Origin: an uncultured Bacillota bacterium
GTDB lineage: Bacteria > Bacillota > Clostridia > Peptostreptococcales > Anaerovoracaceae
DNA: 64,000 bases
Direction of reading: 5' to 3'
Assembly: GCA_949287095.1 (NCBI GenBank)
Contig: CASEFA010000008.1
Location: 1-64,000 of the forward strand
The notes under the pieces: generated by a model
What the model was told of the DNA's origin: nothing
Databases searched by the model: none
The model's input: only the letters and a program-made list of their open reading frames with translations
Shown here: one piece after another, positions 55,243 through 63,995 of the stretch
Position numbering within the stretch: position 1 is the stretch's first letter
How the letters are laid out: every line of letters begins with the position of its first letter
Made by a program: the position numbers and the translations under genes

Positions 55243-57033
55243 ATGAAAATGTATGCCAAACAGCCAAAGAAACTGATGATTATCAATATTCTGGATATTC
55301 TCCGTCGTTATACGGATAAGGAGCATCGGCTCAGCCAGAAGGAAATTGCTGAAATTTTGAATAATGAATACAATATGCAGGCAGATCGAAAAGCGATCAA
55401 GCGCAATTTAATGAATCTGATTGATTTTGGGTACGAAATCGAATACAGTGAAACCATCCGCATGACGCCGAATGCAAAGACCGGCGAGCTGGAGGAAAGC
55501 AATATTCTTTCCGATTTTTATCTGAGACGTGAATTTGACGACTCTGAACTCCGGCTTTTAATCGACAGCCTGCTTTTTTCCCGCCATATTCCATACAGCC
55601 AGTGCAAGGCGCTGGTGGAAAAGCTGGAGGGCTTATCCAATATTTATTTCCGCTCTCGGGTCAGGCATATTGCCACTTTGCCGAAAGATAAAACCGATAA
55701 CAAGCAGATTTTTCTGAATATTGAATTGCTGGATGAGGCGATCAGCCATAACCGCAAGGTGGCTTTCAAGTATGCCGAGTACGGAACAGATAAGAAGATG
55801 CACCCAAAGAAGCAGGCGGACGGGACCGAACGGCAATATGTTGTAAGCCCTTACCAAATGGTAGCAAAAGATGGAAAATATTATCTGATCTGCAATTACG
55901 ATCCGTACGGCGATATTTCCAATTACCGCCTTGACCATATCCGGGATCTGAGCATTCTGGATGAGCCTGCCAAGCCCTTTGAGACTTTGCAGGGTGCAAA
56001 CGGACAGCGCCTGAATCTGGCGGAGTATATGAAAGAGCATCTTTATATGTTTTCCGGTGAAGCCGTGCGGGTAAAATTCTGGATTACAAAACGGATGATC
56101 GGCGAAGCAGTGGAACTGTTTGGAAAGGAGATTGCTTTTTCAGATGAAACCGCGGATGGAGTTGCCGTGACCGTCCATACCAATGAACTATCTGCGGAGC
56201 AGTTTGCAAAAACCTATATTCCGGACGTCGTGTTGCTGGAACCACAGAGGCTGGCGGAAAGAGTGAGAAACTGCTTGAAAGAAACCGTGCAGAGATATAA
56301 GAAGAATGATAAGTATTTCCAATTAGCCGATTCTTTGTATGCATATTTTGTTTCCAGACAGCTTTATTCTGCAAGACTGGATTGCATTAACGAAGATCTA
56401 CTTAACCTGTATGATATCATCCAAAGCCGAAAAAACTGCGATGATTGGTCAGACTTCGGCATACGCGTCGTTGATGATGCCCCGGATATCATCGCTCAGT
56501 TTTCTAAACTCACGGAATCTGTTCAATATGCCTTGTTTTATCCTCCATTTGTAGAGGGATGTATTGAGGCTTTGATTTTGTTGGCAAAATGTCCTGTGGA
56601 TTTTGGCGACCTGGAACCCATTCGGCAGGCTGCGCTACAAGCTGTTTCCGTGTTCCACACCCACATTAGTCATTCCGGAATATCAAAGGAAATGAAAGAA
56701 TTCGCTGACGCTGAGTATCGCAAATTTGCCGATCCCCTGGAGGAATATTATGCCTCGACGGGATTTGATTCCGAGGAACTGTGGCATATCCACGATGACC
56801 TCGGTGATCTATATGAAAATATCCTAAACGGAAACGCTGTCAATGTAGAAAAAGCAACCGATAGGATTCATCGCCTGTTGGAGATTGTCGAACCGATTCA
56901 GGGAGCACCGTTTTATCCCATCGCTGTGCAGGAATGCATTCAGGTTTTATTTTTGCTGGTAAAATGTCCTTTGGACTTTGGTGATCTTGAACCGATTCGG
57001 CAAGCAGCAAGACTCGCTTATTACAACATTTAA
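55243..57033 (+). CDS. WYL-domain transcriptional regulator with duplicated C-terminal module
   Basis: 596 residues. An N-terminal winged helix (about 1-75, LSQKEIAEILNNEY), a WYL domain (about 165-235, YVVSPYQMVAKDGKYYLICNYD) and a WCX-like region to about 340. A C-terminal extension contains two related modules about 124 residues apart (FYPPFVEGC at about 431 and FYPIAVQEC at about 555), each ending CP(V/L)DFGDLEPIRQAA. WYL proteins sense ligands, often nucleic acids, and control defence and DNA-damage genes. ATG is preceded by TTGGAGGG. Confidence 0.88.
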   Translation: MKMYAKQPKKLMIINILDILRRYTDKEHRLSQKEIAEILNNEYNMQADRKAIKRNLMNLIDFGYEIEYSETIRMTPNAKTGELEESNILSDFYLRREFDDSELRLLIDSLLFSRHIPYSQCKALVEKLEGLSNIYFRSRVRHIATLPKDKTDNKQIFLNIELLDEAISHNRKVAFKYAEYGTDKKMHPKKQADGTERQYVVSPYQMVAKDGKYYLICNYDPYGDISNYRLDHIRDLSILDEPAKPFETLQGANGQRLNLAEYMKEHLYMFSGEAVRVKFWITKRMIGEAVELFGKEIAFSDETADGVAVTVHTNELSAEQFAKTYIPDVVLLEPQRLAERVRNCLKETVQRYKKNDKYFQLADSLYAYFVSRQLYSARLDCINEDLLNLYDIIQSRKNCDDWSDFGIRVVDDAPDIIAQFSKLTESVQYALFYPPFVEGCIEALILLAKCPVDFGDLEPIRQAALQAVSVFHTHISHSGISKEMKEFADAEYRKFADPLEEYYASTGFDSEELWHIHDDLGDLYENILNGNAVNVEKATDRIHRLLEIVEPIQGAPFYPIAVQECIQVLFLLVKCPLDFGDLEPIRQAARLAYYNI

Positions 57034-57072
57034 TCTGGGATATCAGAAAATTCAAAAGAGGAGGCGGCGAAC

Positions 57073-57777
57073 ATGAGAGACAAAGCAAGAATCCGCCGAT
57101 TTTGCGATGAACTGGCGGCCCTGTGGGAGGGGAAAAGGCCCAACATGAGATTTGGGCAGCTTGTCGTCACCCTGAACCGGGCGCTGGACAAGCCGAGGCA
57201 TGACATCTTTTATCTGGAAGAAGAGGAAATGCTGGACGTGCTCCGGCGCTTTTTCAGCAAGGAGTACCAAAAATCCGTGCGGGAGGACAGCAGGGGAGAT
57301 CAGCTTACCGAACGCTGGCAGGAAGCGATAGAGGATCTGCGGTACAATACGGAGTCAGACGCCTTTGACCTGCCGCTGCTCAAGACACTGCTTGTGGACA
57401 CCTGGCAGTATTTTATCGATACGGTAGACGATTTTGGCATCGACAATGCGGATTTACCCCTGATCGGCGCCATGTACGTCCTGGTAAACCGCACAACCTA
57501 TCCTGACGGCGTACTGCAGTGGGAGTATGAGGCCTATATCAAAATTCTGGAAGGGCTGCTCAACGCTCTGCAGGATCCCCTTTTCCCCCGCGGATATGAC
57601 GGGGATTTTTATGACGGGTATATTACGGTGTGGGAATATATAAGATGTGACCATACGCTTCATATCAGCGAGTTTGATCCTTATTTGAAAGAGCTTGCAA
57701 AGATGTATTATGAGGATGCCTACAGCGACACCTATGACGAAAACGGAAAGGAGTGGGAAGAAGACACAGAGGAATAG
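57073..57777 (+). CDS. hypothetical acidic protein, 234 residues
   Basis: Not recognised. The first 55 residues (RIRRFCDELAALWEGK, then MRFGQLVVTLNRAL and DIFYLEEEEMLDVL) follow a pattern common in small proteins of the form PDLRLGQLI...FYxEDxEL. The rest is acidic and helical with a Tyr/Asp-rich end (YYEDAYSDTYDENGKEWEEDTEE). ATG is preceded by AGAGGAGG. It lies 39 bases after the WYL gene and probably shares its transcript. Confidence 0.75.
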   Translation: MRDKARIRRFCDELAALWEGKRPNMRFGQLVVTLNRALDKPRHDIFYLEEEEMLDVLRRFFSKEYQKSVREDSRGDQLTERWQEAIEDLRYNTESDAFDLPLLKTLLVDTWQYFIDTVDDFGIDNADLPLIGAMYVLVNRTTYPDGVLQWEYEAYIKILEGLLNALQDPLFPRGYDGDFYDGYITVWEYIRCDHTLHISEFDPYLKELAKMYYEDAYSDTYDENGKEWEEDTEE

Positions 57778-57815
57778 GGGACAAAAAACGGTTGAATCAG
57801 AAAGGATGGTTGAAA

Positions 57816-58634
57816 ATGAAGTTTTATGATAAAGACGAAAAACAATTTGTAGAATTTGGGGACTCCTTTATTGAACAATACGCAGAGGCATACTATTATC
57901 CTGAAAATGGGGAAATTGATCAACCTCTTATCAAAGGGCTGTCTCGTTGTAGTCAGTATTCTGAGAGAGAAATTGATAGTTTATTAGAAAGTGGCATAAA
58001 AAACGAGGAAGATGTAATCCATATTCTTGCCTGGAAAATTGGAAAAATCGCCCATAAAACATGCAGTGAAAAAAAGCCATTCTCCTATAGCAGTGATTGG
58101 GCGGATTTAGAAAATTATGATAAATGGGCATGTCATTCTTCTACAATTAGATTACGTAAAAATCAATTTCCAATCAAAGAAATTGCTGAATATGTTTTAG
58201 TGAATTTAAATCATTGGGAAGAAGATATCGAACAGAATAACTGGTTTGGTGTATTGGAAGATCTCAATAAGGCCAAAAGGGAAAAAGGTTGGAAAGGCCT
58301 TGGAACCGTATATTGTATTACGCTTCTGTATTTTATATCCATGGGAAAATACCCGATCTTTGATCAGTTTGCAGATAAGGCACTTGATGTGATCAGCCAA
58401 AATAAAGAGGAATTCCCGAATACCGATGACAAAAAGTATGAACCTTTACCGTCTGATTTGCCGACCAAAGACGAAAAAAAGATGGAATTCAAAAAAAGAT
58501 ATGAAGAGTATTGCAAGAAAATTGGAAAACTGAAAGATCAATTATCTGATCGTTATCGCGATCCGCAAAACCGTGGTCTAGACAGAGCGTTATGGGTGTA
58601 TGGGCATATAAAGTGCGCAGAAGATGTGAGATAG
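57816..58634 (+). CDS. hypothetical protein, possibly helix-hairpin-helix fold
   Basis: About 272 residues; not recognised. The segment around 165-200 (KGWKGLGTVYCITLLYF, then KYPIFDQFADKAL) resembles the HhH region and following conserved Asp of HhH-GPD DNA glycosylases (G-hG-xxxA...YPxxD), but the usual catalytic Lys is not evident. DNA binding is therefore only a possibility. The ATG at 57816 has AAAGGA upstream; the frame starting at 57753 overlaps the previous gene. It is more AT-rich than its neighbours. A strong terminator follows. Confidence 0.72.
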   Translation: MKFYDKDEKQFVEFGDSFIEQYAEAYYYPENGEIDQPLIKGLSRCSQYSEREIDSLLESGIKNEEDVIHILAWKIGKIAHKTCSEKKPFSYSSDWADLENYDKWACHSSTIRLRKNQFPIKEIAEYVLVNLNHWEEDIEQNNWFGVLEDLNKAKREKGWKGLGTVYCITLLYFISMGKYPIFDQFADKALDVISQNKEEFPNTDDKKYEPLPSDLPTKDEKKMEFKKRYEEYCKKIGKLKDQLSDRYRDPQNRGLDRALWVYGHIKCAEDVR

Positions 58635-58635
58635 T

Positions 58636-58677
58636 AAAAAAGCAGGGACTCGGAGTAATCCGAGTCCCTGCTTTTTT
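58636..58677. terminator. strong bidirectional terminator
   Basis: AAAAAAGCAGGGACTCGGA and TCCGAGTCCCTGCTTTTTT pair perfectly over 19 bp around GTAA. It ends the plus-strand group and can also stop the minus-strand genes. Confidence 0.93.
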
Positions 58678-58762
58678 CACATTCCGATTTTTGGCTGTTC
58701 TGGCGCGGAGATAATTCTATTGAACCGGTTTTCGTCATTGCCAGAATGATCGTTTTATAGGC

Positions 58763-59488
58763 TCAGCAATAAAAATCACCATAATATCCGTGTTCGCCAC
58801 CATCCTGGTATCCATCTGGAAGTAGCGGCATGTCGTCGTGTTCACTCCGAAAGGTTAGCGTCACGTCCTCGTGGGCGGCGATATAATCGATGATACTTTT
58901 GTACTCATATGCAAAGTAAAATTCACGGACGCTTGTCAGCATACGCAGGCAGGCGTTTCTGATGGCGGTATATTTGCGAAAGAGATTTTCAGCCGTGATA
59001 TTCGTTTTTTCCTGGTAAAGATGGGCAAGTTGATCCAAACGATCCTGCGCTTCCTCCTCGCTTTCTAAAAAGTTGTCAAACAGTTCTCGTTCATAATACG
59101 TGCGTGATGGCTTGGCAACATTATATTCATCCGTTGGGATTCTTCTGAAAAGACGAAACTTGGAATTGCATTCTCCTTTTTGAGGCATCGTCCCCTTGGC
59201 TGCATGTGCTTTCTCACGGCTGTTGCGGAGCGGATAGGAAAGGCTGCCGATAAACCAAAATTTGATGCTTGCCATCAAAAGCCAGTAAGCATATTGAGGA
59301 TGGTCAGGGCCAAAGGCGAGGCAGGCTAACAAATTTTCGTTAAACCAGGATTCTTTCAGTTGAATGTACAGTTCCTGCTTGGAAACGATCACCTGATTAC
59401 AGTGTTTGTGGTAAATCAAACCGGATGTGATCCGGCGCTTTTGGCGTCGATGGTATTGCAACTTTCTCCACCATTGCGGTTTGCTCAT
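58763..59488 (-). CDS. hypothetical protein, 241 residues
   Basis: Not recognised. The N-terminus is strongly basic and aromatic (KPQWWRKLQYHRRQKRR). A hydrophobic stretch around residues 65-82 (YAYWLLMASIKFWFIG) could be a membrane helix or a buried core. Conserved-looking acidic helices follow (NFLESEEEAQDRLDQL). The ATG overlaps the stop of the 122-residue gene (ATGA), so both are translated together. Confidence 0.72.
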   Translation of the reverse strand: MSKPQWWRKLQYHRRQKRRITSGLIYHKHCNQVIVSKQELYIQLKESWFNENLLACLAFGPDHPQYAYWLLMASIKFWFIGSLSYPLRNSREKAHAAKGTMPQKGECNSKFRLFRRIPTDEYNVAKPSRTYYERELFDNFLESEEEAQDRLDQLAHLYQEKTNITAENLFRKYTAIRNACLRMLTSVREFYFAYEYKSIIDYIAAHEDVTLTFRSEHDDMPLLPDGYQDGGEHGYYGDFYC

Positions 59489-59853
59489 GATTCAGGCCTC
59501 CATTCCGTATCTAAATAGCAGCGGTAATGAGCGGTATGCTCATAGTGTATTTTGATGTCTCCGACGATACCGAAAAATGCTTTGATTTCCGTCACGAATT
59601 CGCCTGTAATGTACGGACTGAGATAGAGATGCACCGAACCGTCTTTCGCAATATGCACCCGCCCTCTGGGATAATAATGATAGGGTTTTCCGCAGCCTTT
59701 CGGGCAGACAATACGCCACAGCTTTTTGTGGGTATAGGTTACCTTTGACTTTGCAAGCGCTTCCGGATATTTTCCCTCTTCAAACGAAAAAGCAAATAAT
59801 TTTTCCTGTATGACCCAAAACACCCCTCGTTTTGGGCCGTTTATTTCACACAT
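59485..59853 (-). CDS. hypothetical protein, 122 residues
   Basis: Not recognised. Small soluble protein with a beta-rich pattern, a VCPKGCGKPYHYYPRG segment (two cysteines and a His that could bind metal) and HIAKDGSVHLYLSPYI. The start was set at ATG 59853 behind GAGGAGAG. The frame beginning at 59874 includes that site. First gene of a two-gene group with the 241-residue protein. Confidence 0.72.
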   Translation of the reverse strand: MCEINGPKRGVFWVIQEKLFAFSFEEGKYPEALAKSKVTYTHKKLWRIVCPKGCGKPYHYYPRGRVHIAKDGSVHLYLSPYITGEFVTEIKAFFGIVGDIKIHYEHTAHYRCYLDTEWRPES

Positions 59854-59876
59854 AAAAAACTCTCCTCTCAACACAA

Positions 59877-59920
59877 ATGACAGCGAACCGTATCAGCCCA
59901 GGGCCGGGTTCGCTGACATT
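59877..59920. terminator. hairpin after the AAA+ gene
   Basis: AATGACAGCGAACC and GGTTCGCTGACATT form a 14-bp stem with one mismatch. It could terminate the AAA+ transcript on the minus strand. The following T content is low. Confidence 0.5.
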
Positions 59921-59992
59921 GGGCAAGTGTATCTTTCTGTTTTAGACTAAATTTGTTCGACTCATGTGGCTTATGTAAATATACAGAACTGT

Positions 59993-62008
59993 TTAAGCAG
60001 TAAAGCCGATTTGTCGTATTGATGTTTTCGAGGCGGCCGGTACTTCAATGTCCTCTGCGCACAATGTCGCAATGTCTTCGCTGGTAATCAGGTCAAAATC
60101 CTTTTCAAGCAGCCGGGTTGCCTGACGTATTTTTGCCTTTTCGATCACATTGCGCGCATACCTGCCGTTGCCGAAATCGCTAGTGCTTTTTGCCGCGTTG
60201 AAAACGTCAAGGAGTTTTCTTCCCGCTTCTTCCGTCAGTTTCAGTCCTTTTTTCGATGCGATCAAGCCGGCAATCCGACAAAGTTCATCAGAACTATAGT
60301 CTGCAAATGGGACATAGAACGCAATTCGGGAGCGAAGCCCCGGGTTCTTTTGCAAAAACGTCTCCATCTGATCGGGATACCCGGCAAAAATGACAATAAC
60401 ATCCTCCCGGTGGTTTTCCATTTCCTGCACAATAGTATTGATTGCTTCATCCCCAAAGGAGCCGCTTCTGTCATCAACAAGAGAATAGGCTTCATCGATA
60501 AACAGCACGCTGCCTTGGGCTTCCTTGAATTTTTTCTGAATGGTGGGGGCTGTCCAGCCGACATATTTACCGACAAGGTCGCCCCGGCCCACCTCAATGA
60601 GATTTCCTTTCGACAACAGGTCGTTTTCCTTCATGATCTTCGCAAAAAGCCTTGCTACGCTTGTTTTTGCGGTGCCGGGATTTCCGGTGAAGACCATATG
60701 CATGGTGGGACGGTCTGCTTTCATACCCTTATCCGCAAACAGTTTTTGTGCTTTATAGTAATTCAAAGCTTGATTGATCACTTTTTTAGCACCATCCAGG
60801 CCAATCATCTCCATGAGTTCATGATAGGCGGATCCTTTTGGCTCCGCCTTCGCCACTTCGCTTTTTACTGTGGCAATCTCCTGATACTGAGGGTAGACAC
60901 TGGTTTTCAGCTCATAGTTATACCAATCGTCAAACAGGCCGCGAAGCTCCGGAGCAAGATAGCCTTTATCCGGTTCCAGTTTTGCAAAAAGCTTTTGATT
61001 TGCTCTAGTTCCATGCTCGGAAGCCAGCGTTTTTAAAAATTGGGCTGCACGGTCGCTGGATGCGAAGCCCTCTTTCAGTTCCACAAAACTGGTATTGCCC
61101 AGATTCTCATAAAACATCGATTTGGACGTCGTACACTCCCGGGGAAGACAAAATATGGTCAGCACCTGGTTGCAGTATTTCTTCATGGTTTCACACAGAA
61201 CTTCGACCGTTTCCCGTCCGCAGGCGGCATAATCGTCTTCCGTGTCATCATCTGCAAGATACCTGACGATCACCGTGCCGCCAAAACAACTTTTGTAAAG
61301 GCAGTCATAGACTGTACTTGAAAGGTTCTCTCCTGGCCTAAGTTCCAGAAAACAGTACCTTTTGCTGTGCAGCCGGTTTCTGGCATATAACGCCTGAAGC
61401 AAAAGCCGGCCCATTTTTTTTCGTATATCAGAATCGTCTGTCTGTATGATATAGTGGACAGGATGTCCTGTGAGGTTGTTTTTTGCTTTTCCGGCATAAA
61501 TACGATCCAATTCGGGAATCAGCGTTTCATTGGAAAGAAGCTGAGCCGCAGCAGCGTAAATTTCTCTTTTGGAGGAGCTTTCTATCAGGCCTTCGTCAAA
61601 TCTGCATCCTCTGCCATACCGATAGTCTAATTTATCAAGGCCAAACTGTTCCAGCACCTCATCATCGTCTGGTATATAATCGCGTTGATTTGCCCGCTGG
61701 AGCATATTGCGTATAGCTCCAAAAGTAATTTCTTCCAAACAGGTGTCTTTTAGTTCAATTCCTACTGACTTCATGTATTCTTCAAGCTGTTTTTGAAGAT
61801 GTTGGGAATCTTTGGAGATCGCGCCAATTGTAATTGTGTCTTCAGAAGCATCGGTCACAAAAAAGTATGATTTGCGCTGCAGTTTCTGATTAAAAGAGTC
61901 GCTTTTCAAAGCAATTTTTCTAGTTTTTTCATGCATTGCACGCCGGCTATCATTTTCCTGAGACCATGTTTCACATAGCACCTGTCCCTCATATTTAAAA
62001 AACTGCAT
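59993..62008 (-). CDS. CbbX/SpoVK-type AAA+ ATPase with large N-terminal region
   Basis: 671 residues. The C-terminal AAA+ module has Walker A GNPGTAKTS (442-450), Walker B VLFIDEA (Asp505, Glu506) and arginine-finger region NPGLRSRI, the CbbX/SpoVK/EccA subgroup. These are hexameric remodelling ATPases. The N-terminal 400 residues are not recognised and contain helical and Rossmann-like patterns. The C-terminus ends QIGFTA. ATG follows GGAGGG. It has its own promoter region (62009-62172) and no overlap with neighbours. The substrate is unknown. Confidence 0.9.
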   Translation of the reverse strand: MQFFKYEGQVLCETWSQENDSRRAMHEKTRKIALKSDSFNQKLQRKSYFFVTDASEDTITIGAISKDSQHLQKQLEEYMKSVGIELKDTCLEEITFGAIRNMLQRANQRDYIPDDDEVLEQFGLDKLDYRYGRGCRFDEGLIESSSKREIYAAAAQLLSNETLIPELDRIYAGKAKNNLTGHPVHYIIQTDDSDIRKKMGRLLLQALYARNRLHSKRYCFLELRPGENLSSTVYDCLYKSCFGGTVIVRYLADDDTEDDYAACGRETVEVLCETMKKYCNQVLTIFCLPRECTTSKSMFYENLGNTSFVELKEGFASSDRAAQFLKTLASEHGTRANQKLFAKLEPDKGYLAPELRGLFDDWYNYELKTSVYPQYQEIATVKSEVAKAEPKGSAYHELMEMIGLDGAKKVINQALNYYKAQKLFADKGMKADRPTMHMVFTGNPGTAKTSVARLFAKIMKENDLLSKGNLIEVGRGDLVGKYVGWTAPTIQKKFKEAQGSVLFIDEAYSLVDDRSGSFGDEAINTIVQEMENHREDVIVIFAGYPDQMETFLQKNPGLRSRIAFYVPFADYSSDELCRIAGLIASKKGLKLTEEAGRKLLDVFNAAKSTSDFGNGRYARNVIEKAKIRQATRLLEKDFDLITSEDIATLCAEDIEVPAASKTSIRQIGFTA

Positions 62009-62172
62009 ACACGTTCCCTCCGTTGTGCCTTTGTTATTCTTACTGGAAATAATGTATCATTTGTTATGGACCATATAAGGTGCATCAAGAAATGGACTTC
62101 TGAATGATTTAAACGATTTGTGAGAACTTTCTCGTTGTCGCAACAATTAGCTATAAATGTTACTCATATTTC

Positions 62173-62598
62173 CTAAAAAGTCCTCTTGACAAATCTCGTC
62201 TCAGCAAATACTTCTATTCCGGATTTTTCAAAGTGTTCCTTTATGGCTGCGGCACAGGCAGCACTCCTGCTTTGACCGTACTCGCACTGACAGATAATGT
62301 CCATTCCTTGCTCAACGACCGTATATATAAAATCTGCCAGTTCCTCAACTTCGGGAAAATAAGTCTCGTATGTCAATCCATACTCTCCGAGTATTTCAAT
62401 ATCAATATCATGTATTCCAACTGTAAAGACGCAATCGCATATCCCATTGTAATTTATGGGGTTGTATTCTTTTAACCTTGCCCCGCCGCGTCCATCCTTG
62501 GGATCATAAAAACTGATTACTGCTGTATTCTTAGGAAATCCGGATTCAATCAATATGTTCATTGCTTTACGCGACATGATTTCTACATTAGTTTTCAT
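62173..62598 (-). CDS. CX5R phosphatase-like protein, shorter homologue
   Basis: 141 residues. The phosphatase loop CEYGQSR is at 105-111 with the same flanks (ICQC before, SAACAAAIKEHF after) as the 158-residue protein at 51320. The two share about 35 residues of near-identity around the loop but little else. Its C-terminus is shorter (FAETRFVKRTF), so it may be truncated. It is the last gene of a minus-strand group with the 126-residue protein and the ClpP-like protease. Confidence 0.78.
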   Translation of the reverse strand: MKTNVEIMSRKAMNILIESGFPKNTAVISFYDPKDGRGGARLKEYNPINYNGICDCVFTVGIHDIDIEILGEYGLTYETYFPEVEELADFIYTVVEQGMDIICQCEYGQSRSAACAAAIKEHFEKSGIEVFAETRFVKRTF

Positions 62599-62601
62599 AG
62601 A

Positions 62602-62982
62602 TTATGCTGCCTTCGGTAACTCTTCAGAAAGAAGTTCGAACAAGGTTATCTGTCTGACGCAATCTTCTGCGACAATCTCCGAATCACCAAAAATAAAGAT
62701 GTCAGGATCGGGCAATCCATATTTGTTTACCAGATCATCTTTTGCGAGTTCAATCGCTCGTTCAACTTTGCCGATATCATAAAGATGCTCTGGCAGAGCG
62801 TATCTAATATCATCCTCCGAGTAAATATACCCATCTCTATATGGTGCATCTTTAGCAATTAGTTCTTCCAATCGGTCTTGAAGATCATCAAGCCGCCAAA
62901 GTAGTTGCATTTCCGGTGCTGGATAACTCCAATCATAATCATCGTCTATAATGTACGGGAAGTACGTATCATAATATTTCAC
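62602..62982 (-). CDS. hypothetical acidic protein, 126 residues
   Basis: Not recognised. Acidic, Tyr-rich N-terminus (KYYDTYFPYIIDDDYDWSY), helical centre and no cysteine motif. GTG start with AGGTGG upstream. It is separated from the phosphatase-like gene by three bases and from the ClpP-like gene by 16 bases, so the three are probably one transcript. Confidence 0.7.
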   Translation of the reverse strand: MKYYDTYFPYIIDDDYDWSYPAPEMQLLWRLDDLQDRLEELIAKDAPYRDGYIYSEDDIRYALPEHLYDIGKVERAIELAKDDLVNKYGLPDPDIFIFGDSEIVAEDCVRQITLFELLSEELPKAA

Positions 62983-62998
62983 GAAAATTCCACCTTTC

Positions 62999-63556
62999 TT
63001 ATTTATAATATTTGTCGGCCAGTTTTAGAGCAATCGCTTCATTTGCCGGAATGTACCATTCCGCTTTTCTGCTGATATAATCCCGTAACCTTTCCTCTTT
63101 GACCATAGATTTTCCGACGATTTCTGAAACCAACATTTCCTGAAGACGGATCATTTCATTCAGTTCCTGTTTGATTCCTTCAGTCTTGTCATAAGCAAAT
63201 AAAGAGACATCGTGAAACATGAGTGTCGCAGACTCTCCGACAAAGCGTTTTGCTCCAGAAAGCCACACCCATAATGCCATACTCATACATGATCCTATAC
63301 AAACAGTATGTACCGGTGTTTTGCTTCTCTTAATAATGTCTATAAGAGCAAGTCCGTCATATACACTTCCACCGTACGAATTGATAAACAGTTGTATGGG
63401 TTTTCTCTCCCAATCTTTATATATTTCTTCCTTCTCGTCATCATCAAAATTGATTTCAAAAATGTCTTTGATAATATCCTTGACTGTACCTTGTGATATC
63501 CGATCACTCAACAGCAAATCACGCTTGTGATGTTCGGGACGTTTGTCTGCGCTCAT
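62999..63556 (-). CDS. ClpP-like serine protease
   Basis: 185 residues of the ClpP/crotonase fold. The oxyanion-strand motif INSYGGSV (58-65), the nucleophile Ser92 in GSCMSMA and His115 in MFHDV are present. The usual Asp of the triad appears as Glu in KAEWYIPANEA, or another residue takes its place. It diverges strongly from housekeeping ClpP and resembles phage or mobile-element ClpP homologues. The ATG at 63556 has GGAAG upstream. The preceding gene overlaps its 5' end by 38 bases. No ClpX or ClpA gene is nearby. Confidence 0.87.
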   Translation of the reverse strand: MSADKRPEHHKRDLLLSDRISQGTVKDIIKDIFEINFDDDEKEEIYKDWERKPIQLFINSYGGSVYDGLALIDIIKRSKTPVHTVCIGSCMSMALWVWLSGAKRFVGESATLMFHDVSLFAYDKTEGIKQELNEMIRLQEMLVSEIVGKSMVKEERLRDYISRKAEWYIPANEAIALKLADKYYK

Positions 63557-63995
63557 ATTTTCTTCCAACTTTCTCTCTTTCTTTATTTACAGGCAACAAG
63601 ACTATTACTTGTCTGCCTGTATCCATCGCCCGGTCAAATAGGGTGCTTATTTCATTTTGATCTTTTAAATGTTCTCCATAGCCTTTCAAGATAAAAGGTT
63701 TTCGCACATAGTGAAGATTACGTATATCTTCAAATCCGTCCCAAAACTCTAATGCTTTCAAGTGGCACAAGAGCCTATACTGCATTTCATCGTTTGGGAT
63801 TTCCTGAGGAGTATCTTTGATATATCTGCGTAGCCATAATCTGAACGAATTGGTATTGGAACAACCATCAGTTAATTTTGATAGACTCTTTTGCGGATAA
63901 AATGTTTCCTCGTCCATATAGTGATACAGTCTTTCTGTGATTTCAGGATCACAGCCGCTGAAAACTGTTAAATTGTCTTCCTCGACGCAGTGCAT
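63519..63995 (-). CDS. hypothetical protein at the window edge
   Basis: About 158 residues in view; not recognised. It has the pattern LYHYMDEETFYPQKSLSKLT, RLWLRRYIKDTP and a basic C-terminus. The ATG at 63995 lacks a visible ribosome site before the window ends, so the gene may begin further upstream and be partial. It overlaps the ClpP-like gene by 38 bases. Confidence 0.55.
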   Translation of the reverse strand: MHCVEEDNLTVFSGCDPEITERLYHYMDEETFYPQKSLSKLTDGCSNTNSFRLWLRRYIKDTPQEIPNDEMQYRLLCHLKALEFWDGFEDIRNLHYVRKPFILKGYGEHLKDQNEISTLFDRAMDTGRQVIVLLPVNKEREKVGRKYERRQTSRTSQA

